Assembly: GCA_020746105.1 (NCBI GenBank)
Contig: CM036627.1
Coordinates: 1,488,001-1,552,000, forward strand
Length of the DNA: 64,000 bases
Reading direction: 5' to 3'
Source of the DNA: Trogon surrucura
Lineage: Eukaryota > Chordata > Aves > Trogoniformes > Trogonidae
A program made the translations under genes and the position numbers. Positions 11,473 to 52,600 of the stretch are shown piece after piece. Numbering within the stretch: the first letter of the stretch is position 1; every line of letters begins with the position of its first letter. Below the pieces are notes generated by a model. It searched no databases. It was not told the origin of the DNA and saw nothing but the letters and a program-made list of their open reading frames with translations.

Positions 11473-14400
11473 GTTTTTGAAAACATTTAAAAAACAATTT
11501 TTGAGCACTTTCAATAAAAAAAATAACTGAAATGCTACTGCGATATTCAACTACTGTAGTTTCAGCAGTACAACAGACAACAAAACACTGGGGAAGAGGG
11601 GGGAAACTGGATTTCCTGCACTAAATGAAAACGTGGAACAGGGATTTTTTTTTTTCCTTACGGTGCAGTAAATAAAGCACAGTATAGTACAAGACTATTA
11701 TATGAACCCCAGATGCACTGCATGAGAAATGCTTTCCTTCTTTTCAGTTCAGAAGTCAGTGCTTATTGCAATTATTTGCAAATTATTTACTTCATGAATT
11801 CTTATAATGATAAAACGATGCAAAAATGTTTTTCAACACCAGAACAATAAAAAATAATCCGAGAAAGGAACATATTCAACAATAACTAAGCTGAATTAGT
11901 TAACATAAAAAAGTAAATAACTTGTGAATAACTATGCTCACCTGGTTAACACTGAACCAGTTTCAATACAGCAAAAGAATAAAAAAAAATAAAAGTGGTT
12001 ACAGGAATATATCTAGTACTGTACAAGATTAAGTCATTAACACTCATGCACGTTTTGTGATCATGTATTAACATGGTGAAGCAAACTAAATTTAATTTTT
12101 CCTGCTGTAATATTCTCATGTAAGAGAATAAGAAATAGAAATATCTCATTGAGATCAACGCACATTGCTACATAAGACAATTTCACCTGTCACTTTTAAT
12201 GACATTTTGCCTTTTAATAATGAAACACATTAAAAAGTTTTTTTTTGTTTTGCCTTTTTTTTTTTTTCTTCAATCTGTGGGCCGTATTTGTTGCATTTAT
12301 CCTAAGGAATGTGCCTGCCACAGGTTCAACAGAATTTTAGTGCAATATATGAACCCAGAAAGTTTGCTGGACTAACCAACCAACCAAATTTAAAGTGTTT
12401 GCTGCAATGCTGTACACGTGGTACAAATTCACTAGTTTAGCAGAAACTGCTATCAAAATCATTTTTTTTGTTGTGTCAGTAGGAAGCCAATAATGTAAAC
12501 AAGGGGGTCAGAACTTATACAAATTCTTAGTTTTGGAGTATCTGACACAGACAGGCTTCCATTTGTTAGAATCACAGATTTTTCCTTTGGGTATTGCATA
12601 CTTTGGTGTGCAGTAGTGCTCTGTCTCAATGTGTAGTAAGGAACTAACTAGCACTAAGTACAGGGACCTACCATCATTAATTATATAACACCAACACACA
12701 AACACCTCTAAAATAATACAGACCAATGTACAAAGCTGTGCCTGTGCCTTGGATTTTACTTGAAACAATCCTTATTGAATTAACCCTTAAATTAAATACA
12801 TATTTGCTTTAAATCCACCGATTATAGAATATTTCCACTAATTGAGTCACACGTTAGGCCCAGTGTAATGCTTATATTTAAAAATAATTTGAAAATGCGC
12901 TCTTAAAAACCTTTGGAGATGGCTGCGTAATTTAGAGCACATCAGCTTTAAATCTTTTCTCTGAAATGTCCTTAAACTAGTGGGAGTTAGGCAAAATCTT
13001 ATTTCCCACACGCCCACCTGAGGCTGGGTGCTGGTGACCTGGAGGCGAGTCCAGCACATCGTGCGAAGCTCGTGTCCTCCCCCACCAGTGCCCATCGGAA
13101 GGCAGGTGCCACCTATTCGCAGCAGCGCTGGCACTTCACGCCAGGTTGGGGGTGAAAAAGAGAAAAAAAGGAAAAAAGAAAACGGAGGTCCTGAGTACCT
13201 CTAGCACCCAGTGAAGAAGGTAAGACGATGTTCCCAGCTCTGGTGAAAGGACAGAACTCAAGCCCTGCTTTCAGCAACTTTAGCCGACGAGAAAAATGGT
13301 TCAAGCCTCCCTGACAGACTCCTCATGAGATAAAAAGCAGAAAGCTACCATTGGTTTTTAGTCTCCTCCCCGCTTCCTTAAATGAGTTACTCTGTCTTGA
13401 GCAAAGCAAACCACACCAGTGCACGCCCACGTGCCTCAAGGAGCAATGCGAACTCCCCAAATTTGTTCCTGGCAAAGCACAGAAGTTCTGATGCAAGCAC
13501 AGCGCAATCAGGCCCCCGTAAGGTGCTACAAGCTCGGCACGACTGTGCGTCCCCGCAGAAGAGGCCGCGGGGCTGGCGATGAATCAGGGCGAGGGAAACC
13601 ACAGCGCACCTCAAGCACCAACACAGCAGCACAAGTTGGATCAGCATCGCCAAAAAAAAATTGACCAGTACTGGGATCTCAAGTCATTAGCAAAAAACTG
13701 AACAAAGACCACCAAGATGTTTAAACTAAACAAAAATAATAATCACCCCCCAAATCTGAGCATCTTCCCCTTCAGTAAATCAAGGGGGGCTCACTGTGCC
13801 CCCGTTCATAAATTCACAGCCACTCATTCAAAGTAGTAATGCAAGAGAGCAAAATGCTTTCTGCTCTGTAAGAGCCGGTTCACAGGAGAAATAATCAATT
13901 TTATACTCCTACGGGACAGTAACGCAGCATCCTCAGTGCACCTCTTCTGGAAAAGCCTGCCCCCTCTTTCTAGCATCAGGGCCATGGCCCGTCAAGTACT
14001 TCTCACTTTCGACCACAGAGAGATCCATGCCGCGCCGATAAAACAGAGGTCTTTTTCGGTTCAAGTGAACTAGTGAGACAGAAGTCTAAGCCTCATTTTC
14101 CAGAGGGGCAGCTAAGGACTTCTAAAAAAAACACCCCCAAACCCAAAAACTGGATTAGCAGTCCTGTCAAATCACTTACGAAAATGGAATTCAGGCTTCT
14201 AAAACAGTAAGTACTTTTAAAAGAAATTTTACCAAAAGAAAGATCACGTCTTACTGCGTATCTGTAAAGTGCCTGGCAGTATTATGGCTCTATATGAAAT
14301 ATTTTTAGATCGACCACATTTTCTAATATTTTAATCATCTTTTGTTCGAGAGAAAGCGAGCGGGCAAGAAAGACAGAAAGGCTCAACCTACTGAAATACA

Positions 14401-14720
14401 GGAAAAAGAACATCTTCCCACATCCTTCACTAGGTTAGGAAAGAGCAAACTTATAAAAATGAATCTTTAAAAATGGTATTTTAATGAGCTCCAGCAGCTC
14501 TTCCATTAAAAAAAAAAAAAAAGAGAAATATCATGGTGCTTCTCTAGCACCGATAAATAATTAAATGGTACCTATCACTTTAAAATAGGGTGTTATGCCT
14601 AGATTAAATCTCAGTGCTCAAAACCTTTTCACACGAATTTTACCTAATATAAAAACATTGAAGGGAGAACTAAAATACCAAGCATGTCATGAATATTAAT
14701 GGCTAAAATAACTACATAGC

Positions 14721-14726
14721 TTTATT
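14721..14726 (-). terminator. RFX7: Candidate proximal poly(A) signal of RFX7
   Basis: There is an AATAAA on the minus strand about 660 nt after the stop codon. It could support alternative polyadenylation with a short 3' UTR. Evidence is the hexamer only. Confidence 0.3.
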
Positions 14727-14941
14727 TCTCTTAAATAAAAAATTTAGTGCATCTTTCTTTTTTCCTTGATCATCCCTGTTAAGTTTTTCTGATCTCGCGT
14801 TTTACTAGAGACGCCGGTGGCGCCAGCGCTGCAGAGATTTCCCGCAGGTCACCACTGAGCAGTGCCTGAGACAGCCCCGCGGTGATCAGGCACCTGCGCA
14901 TCGCCTTGTCCGCTCCTCACCACCTTCTCGTCTGCAGGCAG

Positions 14942-14979
14942 CCTGCAGTTCAGACCTGAACCTGCAGTTCAGACCTGAA
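14942..14979. repeat. 19-bp tandem duplication in the RFX7 3' UTR
   Basis: CCTGCAGTTCAGACCTGAA occurs twice back to back without a mismatch (14942-14960, 14961-14979). It is a recent local duplication. Confidence 0.95.
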
Positions 14980-15388
14980 CCACAAAGCTCAGTAAGGATC
15001 ATCCACCAGACGTAACAAGCAACACAAAGTACGGAAAGCCAACTAACGAGCTCGACTTAAAACCCTCCCAAAGCCTCAACCATAGCTGTCGTTGCGGGCT
15101 GGCTATTAACCACTCCATTTGCTACAGTGAGAAACGTTGAATGGGAAACGCTGTAAAATTTTAGCCCTGGCTCTTTGATAGCCCATCACCTTCAGAGACT
15201 TGTTTAAAATTGGTAAGACTACCTTTCCCCTGCTGAAGAATGAGCAACAGCTACAGCAAACTTTTTTTTTTTTTTAAATGCCACAATACATAGCAAGTGT
15301 TTCTGCTGCGGGAGGCACTTCCATTAAGACAAATACAATACGTCTGTCTCTTAGATACAGTGTGCTACATACATATTATAAAACAAAA

Positions 15389-42919
<27,531 letters not shown>

Positions 42920-43163
42920 CTAGACGTGAGGGAAGAGAGAGAATAGAAATTCTGAATTAATATAAACAGCAATGACAAAAATACTACACATTAGAATTTC
43001 TACCACTGTACTACATACAGGCTTAACCTCCTGCTACAAAATACCCCACTAGTCTATAGAAGAATACTCATCTGACTATATTTTTGTGGAAAGTCACCCT
43101 AGCTTAACTGTCTGTTAGAACTCTTACTGTTTTGCTCTTACACAAAAGAAACTCTTTTTTTTA

Positions 43164-43228
43164 AAATGAAATATTGCAACTGGGAGCTATTTTTTTTAAA
43201 TGAAATATCATTGCAACTGGGAGCTATT
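43164..43228. repeat. Tandem duplication of about 30 bp
   Basis: A unit ending in TTGCAACTGGGAGCTATT occurs twice (about 43164-43192 and 43198-43228). The second copy carries a 2-base insertion (ATATCATTGC against ATATTGC). It lies just upstream of the RFX7 micro-exon in the large 5' intron. Confidence 0.9.
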
Positions 43229-43661
43229 ATCACAAGTTGCAAAGCAGCCAGGATGGATGTCACTACTTTTGCTGTAAGCTCTTCCACAACTCAGATGCAT
43301 TTCACTTGTTCATCTCTAAACACAATTAACACCCCCCCTCTCCCCACGCTTCAGTAAATCCCACCACTTCAAGGCATTTATTTGTAGCTTTCCAAAGAGC
43401 TGCTACAAAGCAGACAGTTGGTATCCCACTGGCAACTTAGGAGTTTTCCACACTAGCCTCACTACCTCCCAGTTGGCTTATTAAGAAGACATTGGGTGGA
43501 GACAGAACTAAAGTATGTCATAAATGACCCTCGTACACGTGCCACGGAGTGCAAACAGCATGGAACTTATTATACTTCATATAAACACACCCACAAGCAG
43601 TTTTTGTGTTTCTTAAGGGTGCTGTATTTCACATGCCTTATGTGAGCAGGAGCTTTAATAT

Positions 43662-43690
43662 GCAAAAAAAAAAAAAAAAAAAGTTTTTTT
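43662..43690. repeat. Poly(A) then T-rich tract
   Basis: About 20 As followed by G and eight Ts. No gene copy is attached. Confidence 0.85.
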
Positions 43691-46600
43691 TCTGCTAGAC
43701 ATCTACTGAAGAAGCACTGAACAACCATTTTCTGGAGTTCGGGGAATGCTTCTTCTCCTAGTAAAATAAAACAAAATTCAGTTTCCTGTGTACACAACAA
43801 AACATCTGATTTCCAGTTATTTCACTTTTGTGCAGGTGTTAAACTGTACAAAGACCAAGTAATGAATCCAATGGATTTACTAAAATCATAAGCAAGAAAA
43901 ACCCAAACCAAACAGCTCCAGTGTGCAGTGGTGACAGGAAGCAAAGCTACTGAACCAGCATCTCATACTGAACCAGTATCAGATGCTCAAAGAAGAAGGA
44001 GCTTCATTGTCCCGCTTGTCACAGTAACTCATTTTCAAACCAGACAGTCTTAAAATCTGTTTTTCAGGACCTGCTAATACCGATGCCCCTTCCATACAAG
44101 AACTGTAAATGCCTTACTGACGGAATACAATAAAAAATTTCAACAGGTCAGAATATATGACAAGTCCACTAAAGCAGATACATGAGCAGACATCTATTTC
44201 GGCTGACTTTGCGTAGGAGGATGCAATCAGATGGGTGGATGCTCAGGAACACCAAGGAAGGAGTAGAGCAAAGCTGTGAGAATGCTACGGACAGTAAAAC
44301 GGGAGCTTCTCCTCGCCTCACGGAAGAGGCTTCCATCTACTGTAGCAGCTGAAGAAGGGAATCCACATGTCATCTCACTCTTCAAAAACCACTGTCTTAC
44401 TAGAAAAGTCAAAGGACACCAAGCACGGAACCCGGCTGCTGTGAAGGGTTACCACTGCCTCCGACCCAAAGCTGACCAAAGCACGCTGAACCAGCAGCAC
44501 CTCCTTCTCTCTGGACTCCATAACCTCACCGCCTCCTGCCCCTGTGCCCCTGCAGACCCACAGCCTCTCCCACACAGCACTCCTCAGGCACACACCTGCC
44601 CGTTTTTGTACCTAAACCTTTTCTGTGGCTTCACGTGACAGCTTAATGCAGAGCAGCATCAAGGACCAGGGGATGCAGGGTACGGGCAGATCAAGCTCAG
44701 CCCAGACACAGCCTCTGCTCTGCAGCCTGGCAGACGACGTGGTGCCCTGGCCTTTTCAGGAGAACTTGCTTCAGCCCGCACAGCTTCCCGTCCTGCTAGG
44801 CGCTGCCAAACCGTGCACAAGCACACCCGTTTGCATTAATATTTTCTTGTAAAGAGAAAAAGGCAAGTTGCCAGAAGTCAGCTGGGCAGGAGATCCCTAG
44901 AGCTGTCCTTTTACCTCCAAACATAAGAGTTAGTACACATGAACTCTCAAATTCAGTTGAGGCTCTTCCAGCTGTGACCTCTGCTTCAGCAGCACCCACC
45001 AACAGTGCTGTAGCTGTTGCTGAAAAGCAGCACAAAAGCACTAATAAGGGCAGCAAAAGTTCTCTCCATGTTTCCTTTTTTGTCAACTGGTGGCACAAAA
45101 AGGATAGCCAGATTCATGTCCTCCACTCAGCAAGCAGATGTTGTGACATTTTAAAAGGCAAAGGTCCTACGGCTTCAGCAGGGATAAGTATGATCTCTAT
45201 TTTTAACAGTCATTTTTTTCATCTCCTGCTCCACACTGCCTAGTCTACTGGGAGGACATCATTAACATTTATTAGTGGTAAACCGAGGCTTCTCTCACCC
45301 TAACCAGAGTACAGGTTAACATGGCCTAATGCTATAAAGCCTGCACCCAAGGACACAAATGCTTCTTATTTACCTTCCAGTGGAGCTGATCCATGTTAAA
45401 GTCAAGCAACAGCAACCCTGAGGAACCAGCCCTTTGACTGGGACAGTGACCTTCTCATGGTCTTAAGCACTACACAGAAAAGCTCCATCTAGGGACACTG
45501 CAGGACGCATCTCCACTGGGTCAAGAAGATACAAACCTTCCTTCACTAACAGGACGGATGTGTTTTGAAAGCTGAAATGCCATTTACCAATCAGTCAGTC
45601 TGCCTCTGTCTCTGTGAAATGCATCCCTTACTGCAGTTACTGGAAAGCTGCAACCAGCAATCCAAAAGCGAGGCTGCATCAGGCCCCCCACAGAGCCCTT
45701 TCCAAGGTCGGGAGGCTGCGACCCACGTGCTTTGCTACACATCTAGAAAAAGCCGCAGCAGAGCAGCAGCAGCAATAGATGTTCTCGCTAATAGAAATAA
45801 CCGTCTGAATCTATCGGGGACCTGAGCCCATTGGAAAACTACTCTTGAAAACCATGTTGCAAGTCAACAGCCAGCACTGCTCCTCCTGGAGAGCTGCTCC
45901 TGGGGGCTCGCTGTGCCTCCTCCCCACCCGAGAGCGCAGCTGACGTTGTTCTCTCTGTTGTAGCTCTTCATGCTGACAGTCTCCCTGAAATTAAACTAGT
46001 CCACTTAATGGATCCAAAACTTAGTTCAGGCTATTTCAGGCAGCTTCACGTCCAGGAGAAGATGGTGCCTTGTCTGATTCTGTGGGTAGGTGAGTGCTTT
46101 TACAGCTGCCCTGGATTTACCAGCTTGCACCAGTACCTGGGAGCATAAAACGATATAAAACGATCAAAACTTGGGGGAGAGGAGGGAAGGATGCTGTCAC
46201 AACCAATGATGAAACTTTTGCCAAGTGGATACCACCGTGCAGTGTTTGAAAGTTAAAGCACACTGAGTGACTTAAAAGGGATGTAGTCCTGTTCTACTTC
46301 CACAGAAATGCTCAAAAACGTCAACTTTGCCTCAAACACCACCAGTCTGGGTCAACCAGCTCACTTTCTGAAGAACTACTATCAGCCACTCAAAACCAAG
46401 AGCTAAGCTTTGACTGATCAGTAAAGTAGCACCAAAACGGGGTTTTCTTGGCCTGTGGTTTAGTGAAGCCGTCGCATTTCATGGAGATTCCCGCACCCAC
46501 ATCTCCCCAGGGAACCCACATCGGCCGCTTGGGGTCTGCAGCAGAAAGCCTTACTGGAAAGGCTCCAGCCTTTCTTAACAGCCTCAGCTTTCGATTTAAC

Positions 46601-49600
46601 TTTTAGGGCCAAGACCTTTGCGAGAGCCTTGATAGTAACTTTAGAAGGTTGCAGTAATTTCAGCTCCTAAATGCCGAAGCCACACTGACAAACTCCTCGA
46701 AGTATCTTGGGGAGAATGTGGAAAATCAGACTAAAGCATTTCCTCAAACTGCTCTTCTATCTTACGCCAAAGTATGCAAAGTCTGCTTTCCCTGACCTAT
46801 TTACATATTTCTACTCAAAACAGCCCCACTGTAACAGCCCTGACTTGGCATGCGCAGAATGAGCAGTGTGTTCTTTCCCCAGGTGTGCAGCCGGGTTTAC
46901 TTCGCACTGAGGGACAGATGGAGAGGAAAAAGCAAGGGGAGAAGGCAAGAAGATATGCATTTTTTTTTTAAACTCAGATTCTGCCAAACTCCCTCTACTG
47001 AAGCAATGCTTTACGTTCAGGAACAGGTAGTTGAACTACACTGAGCAATACAGGACTTTTGTATTACAAGAGGTGGCAGAATTCAGTTGCTCTGAGTGCA
47101 CTGACTATTTCCTTAAGGCTGCAAATAGAACCACAAGGGATATGAGAAGCCTTACGCCTGCAAGACCAGAAAGAGAAAGCTGGTTGGGAGGTGTAAAATA
47201 AAGCCCTTGAACTTATTAGCTAGTGCCTAGTTAACTCTAAGCCTTCTCAAAGCCTGCACAGCCACTGAAACTAACCCCCGTGAGCTTTCCAACTGCAGAC
47301 CATTCACTCCTGACGAAAGCCGGCAGCATGAATCCTGGGGGTGGGACTGCACATGCACAGCAAACACCCCGCACGGGGACACAACCCCGGGCCTGGGACA
47401 CGCTGTGCAGAGCAGGATGCTGGTGAAGGGGCTCCCAGTCGTGTCCCCAGCAGGAGTGGGAGAGCAGCCCCTCCGGGACACCGGGGCTCTGCTCCAGCAG
47501 CCACCTCCCAGCCCCACAGGTCACAGGGGACATCGCTCTCACCACTGAGGCACCAGCAGCGGACTCAATCCTCCAGTGGAGGAAGATGTCAATAACAGCA
47601 ACAAGTTCACCTCATCAAAATTCAGGGGAAATGTGGGACCACAACTTATAGCGCAAAATATTAGTGGTCATTGTAGTTTCAGAACATCAGTGAAGTCGCC
47701 TCAGATACTCTGTATCCCCTGCAGCCCAAGACTGCAAATTTTTGCACGAAGTGAAACACCCTCCCTAAAACTCACTTTGTAGCTGTGTTTGGTACATTTC
47801 AGATAGCCTAGGGAAACATTTTTTCCTGCAAAACCCTAACGAAATGTAGGAAAAGGAACCACTTTCCATCACTGCCGACAGCTGTGCCAAACTCCCTAAA
47901 GACAGGCTACGACTCCTGACCCGACAGCAAGGGCTGCCCGCTGCAGGGCTCCCAGCCTCCAGTGCTCATGCTTACATACTGGGCAGGATGCAGTAAGAAA
48001 AGTTGCAGCTGGAAAGGAAAACCCCAGGGTATGGTTACTACGATAAGTAACCAGCTCTGGTAATCAGTTACTATCTCATGCAGTAAACCACCTGCCCTCT
48101 CAGACACTTAACAAAGAGAGAGAGGTTTATAAAGCTCTAAAATAAGCTTTCTCCAGAGAAAGAGCAAAACTAAATAATAATTAAAAAAAAAAGTATTTTT
48201 TTTTCTCTTGAGAGCTCAGCACAAGACCAGCCACAGCTCAGCACAGCTCTGGCTGAACAGGAACAGGAGCTGTTCAGGGCCACAGGAACCCCAAAAGTGC
48301 TCACCCACAGCCCACACATGCGACCCTGACGCTCTACGGCAACACGCTGCTGCCCCAATATTTCTACTAGGATATCTGAAAACAAGCTTTCTGTATGAGG
48401 ACACCCAAGACAGCAGTTAGAGCTGTCTGCCCAGGAAGAATTATTTTGGCCTTTTAAAAATTACCCAGGTCTGAAAAACCTCCATTTCTCACCACATCGG
48501 TCACCGCGCCACTCGATCACTGGAGCTTGTTTGTCAAACTAACAACAGGGTCTACAGGTAGTCTTGACAGGCTGCTTCTACGGGGAGCAATATCACATAA
48601 GCCCAGGCCTGTGTCTCCCAGGAACAAGAGGTATCTGGGTGCTGATAGCACCCAGCATCTCTTTTCTCCCCATGCAGTGTCCTGCTGCCTCTTTGCCTCC
48701 TGCAAAAATTCAGCTAGGTCTCGAGGAAAGCAAGTTAGACTCTGCTACTAAATACCAACAGTGACAGTTTTGGCAAAGTAATTTTCCTAAAACCACGTTA
48801 AAATTGAGAAGGTCATTATTAAACTGACCATACACCCTTTCAGAAAGATTCAATATCTATTCCACAACTCTGATGACATCAGGTGACATTTAAAAAAAAA
48901 TTAGATAGAAAAAAATCTATTTACTCTACACGCTGTGAGGAACCACTTAATAAAAGGATTACCGACCCTATTACAGTAAGTGTTACTATCAGAAAGGTAC
49001 TATTATCACACCCTCACCACGACAAGCACTGCGTCCCAGCAGTGCCTGCAGGATTCAGCCCTTAATCCTTAATCTCACTGAATTAATGCTTCGCTTTCTT
49101 CAACTAACAGCTCTAAATATATCTTTACATAACCTTCCATTCAGAAGCACAAAGAAATGTTAAACTGGAGCCAAGGATCATCTAAGGAGAAAATTATGAA
49201 ACAGCCGCCTATGTGTGCTGCTACTCAATTAACATCTTAACATATGTCACGTCCCATTGTCTGGCTTGGCTCACGTTGATAAAGAAGCAAAATGGCTGTA
49301 AAAGCATTTCAATTAAATATTTAGAAAGCGGAGCTGCACAAGGTTGAACCGTGTTGGAATGAGTGAAATGACGACTGTATACACTGCTCAGCTAACGGCC
49401 TAAGAGCTTCTGCCAGCACAGGTTACTGAGACAGCAACACGCACGCCCAAGGCGCGCATCCACCAGCCAGCCCTGGCACCCCCAGGGAGCGCAGGACTTC
49501 CCCTCTGCCCTCGGGCATGAGGGAGCCCAAAATCAGGCGGCTTCTGATGCCACCTAGGGGCTCTGTCCCTGCCTGCACTTCTCCGTCCCCAGGGGATAAT

Positions 49601-52600
49601 TCCATAGCACGCCTTAAGCACAAGGCACTTGAGCCTAGCACAAACACAAGCAAAACATTTCATACAAGACAAACTGAATCTTCCAGCATTCAAAGGCAGA
49701 TACAGTCTAACTCTAGACAAAAGCTACAGGGATCATAACTGTACCTTGGCAGCACGTGAAGTATTGTTACTTCCCTAACACATAAAAATAGCCCGAGTCG
49801 TGTCCACTGGAAACGTGGAGAAGTGTCCAACTCTCGAGCCTCAAAAAGTAAACATAGCAAGTCTCCACCGACTCGTAAATATTGGCTCTTGCAGTTTGAA
49901 GGCAGACTCATTCTCAATCCACGTCAAACCACTCTTCTCAGCAAAAGAAGGCAACCAGCACAGCAAGGCAATAAAACAGTGCAACAAGGCTGAGCGGCAA
50001 CCGTTTCGTCTTCCCTGTAACCTCATCTGCCCCCCTCCGCTCACCAAAGAGAATTAGCCAGACCGATTTTCCGTCAGACACCAGAAGGAGAGATGCTGCA
50101 CCACAGCACCGAAAAAAGTAGTTCAGCACATCACCACATCCTAAGTTAGTGCAGGTTAAAATTGGTCAAACGCATGACTCCAATGCTTGTTACTGAAATA
50201 AATGCAATTAAACATTTCATATAGAAAAAAATGTAATCTCTCCACCACTTCTGACACCATGATGATTTTGTGAGTGTTAAAAAACGCCAACTATATAAAT
50301 AGCTGGACAAAGAAGGAAGATAAGGCTGCTAATGAAACACCTAAGTCTCAAATGTAGCCCATTATGATGAAATGCCACGAAATACTTAGCCAGCAGACAT
50401 CAGAATACCTACAGCTGAAATTGAGGTCTATAAACATCTCTTCCAGCTCTGAAGAAATCTAGCTGTATTCAACGCTAAAGCCTCATTCCACAATTCTTAA
50501 AATAACTGGGAAGAACTTGCAACAACCACACAATGCCAGGTGCTCTACTCCAGCCAAAAGACAGACATCTAAGTCCCTGGAGGCTTTTTTACATTTACCT
50601 AAATACAGTATTTTGCCACAAGTTACTTTAATGAACTCTTCTAAAAGACAGAGAAAATGTTTTCGCACAACTCTCGCCCTGGCTCTTTCAGCATTGCTCT
50701 GGATTAAAATCAGTGCATATTGTTATATTTGTGGAGGACTCCATTCCAAGGATGTGATGCCCTCTGTACATTACGCAGGAAGATAATACAATTTCAACAA
50801 TCTACACGGGCACTGCAGGGCGTTGCTCTAAGATCAGCCTGCAAGGACCAACTGCCTAGAAAGGTTAAATACAAAAAGCACAGGGCCATCTCAATAAGGC
50901 AACATGACAAAAGACTGCCCAAGTAGGAACTTAATCCAAAGTATGTCCACTAAAAGCAGAAAGAATAGACGCTGTCACCAGATAGGCAGGTTTGTGGCTA
51001 AACAGCAAATCATCCATCACAATGGCTCACATTATTTCACAATGAACACTTCTGGTTTTGAAACGAATTATGAAAAAACGAATCAATCTCTGGTTGCTTC
51101 TAAATTCAGTCTATAGACAGCAAAAGATCTGTTGTGGTATTTTCTGCCATGCTCAGCAGAAACCTAATCACAACACTACTACTTCAGGCTAGTATTTCTA
51201 CGTGGTCTGACCTGGAGTTGCTATAAAGCGTGATGAGATTTTTCTCAAGCCTCTCTCCCACACAGCTTTAGGAAAGGATGAAACTAAAGGGGTGACACTC
51301 CTCAGCAGCACTTAAAAAACAAACCAAAAACAATCAAAGAAAGAAAAAAAAACCTCGGGTAAAAAGTACACGTATCAAAACACATGCACCAAATCTACAC
51401 TCTGCTTATGTTTAATACATAGCTATAAACGCAAAAAACTGCATAGGGCTATGTTTATCATACACAGTCACACAAAGCCCAGCTGAACCCAGTACAAAAG
51501 GTTCCCGTGCTCAGCTCTACAGCAATGCTTCCTACCCTATGCATTACCCAACACCGGTGCAGGTGCCAGGATGGCAGATTTAAGCCCGCTGACAAAAGGT
51601 GTGTTTCGTCTTTATTTCTTATTATTTCCTTCGACTTTTCCACGACCCACAGCTGTCATGTTACCAAACATGCCAGATACTGGTTGCATCTCCTCATTAC
51701 CTTATTTGTTTGGCACCCAGGGAGGTATTGTCTGGTCAGCAGCGCCTTCACCTAGTGCTATCCAAGCTCTTTTGTGGCTTTACCCTGAGCGGGTAGTGCC
51801 AGCCTGCAGAGCAGAGCAGAGCCTCCTGCACTGCCCAGCCCAGCGCTGAGCCCCACACTCCACTCCAGCCCTTCCAAGCCAGGCCGGTACCCAGACACCC
51901 CATGCTGCCAACCCTGCTCCAAAGCCTGCAGGCTCACCAGCTGCGGGTGTCCCGTTGTCAGCCTGGGAAGGAGCCCCAGCCTTCACGCTACGTTACCACC
52001 CCAGCGCTGCCTGGGGCCCGACACACGCAGGAAGCAGAGCAGCATCTTACGGGCTGCAGTGGGGCTGGTCAGGCCTTCGCAGATGCCGCGCTGGGGAGCT
52101 TCAGCTTAACCTCCAGGGCCGACCTGACAAGTGCTTCTCCATGGCACAGACACTCATCCCTCCCCGCACACCGAACCACTGACCCATAGGCACCAGGCAC
52201 CAGCCTGTCTTTCTGCAAACAAACCCAGCTTTCATCCAGCCCCGCTCTTTGCAACGCTCCTTGCAATGTCCTACTACCTTCGCTTCTCTAGAACATCTGC
52301 ATTCCACCTCCTCTTCGCTATCTTCATTCTCATGCCTGTCTTACCACTCTGCTCCTCTGCACCCTTTTTTCCCCACTTGAGGAACCTGCACCCGAGTGCT
52401 GACCTTGGTAACTCCCAGGGAATGCAATTCTTGCCACCTCTTAGGTTTCCCTGTGCTGAGTAATGCTCCGAGTATCTACAAGCACTCTCCAAGCATCTGC
52501 CCACTAAAAGGGTGACTCCTTTCACGTTAGATGAGCATGGCTTCACTGCCACAGGAAAGGCAGCTTCCCTCCCTGACCTGGCACATCCCATAACTCTACT

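Larger units (their letters stand above)
11450..15388 (-). other. RFX7: RFX7 3' UTR (inferred extent about 3.9 kb)
   Basis: This is the untranslated region after the TAA, reaching the strongest downstream poly(A) signal. It is AU-rich, has no gene-like open frame, and contains a 19-bp tandem duplication at 14942-14979 and T-rich runs near 12238-12268 (plus strand). RFX7 is known for a long 3' UTR in mammals. The end point is inferred from the signal alone. A proximal signal at 14721-14726 could give a shorter form. Confidence 0.6.

Noticed and set aside
47227-47595. Overlapping open frames in a GC-rich intronic patch
   Set aside because: Compositional; three frames are open at once and none resembles a protein family.
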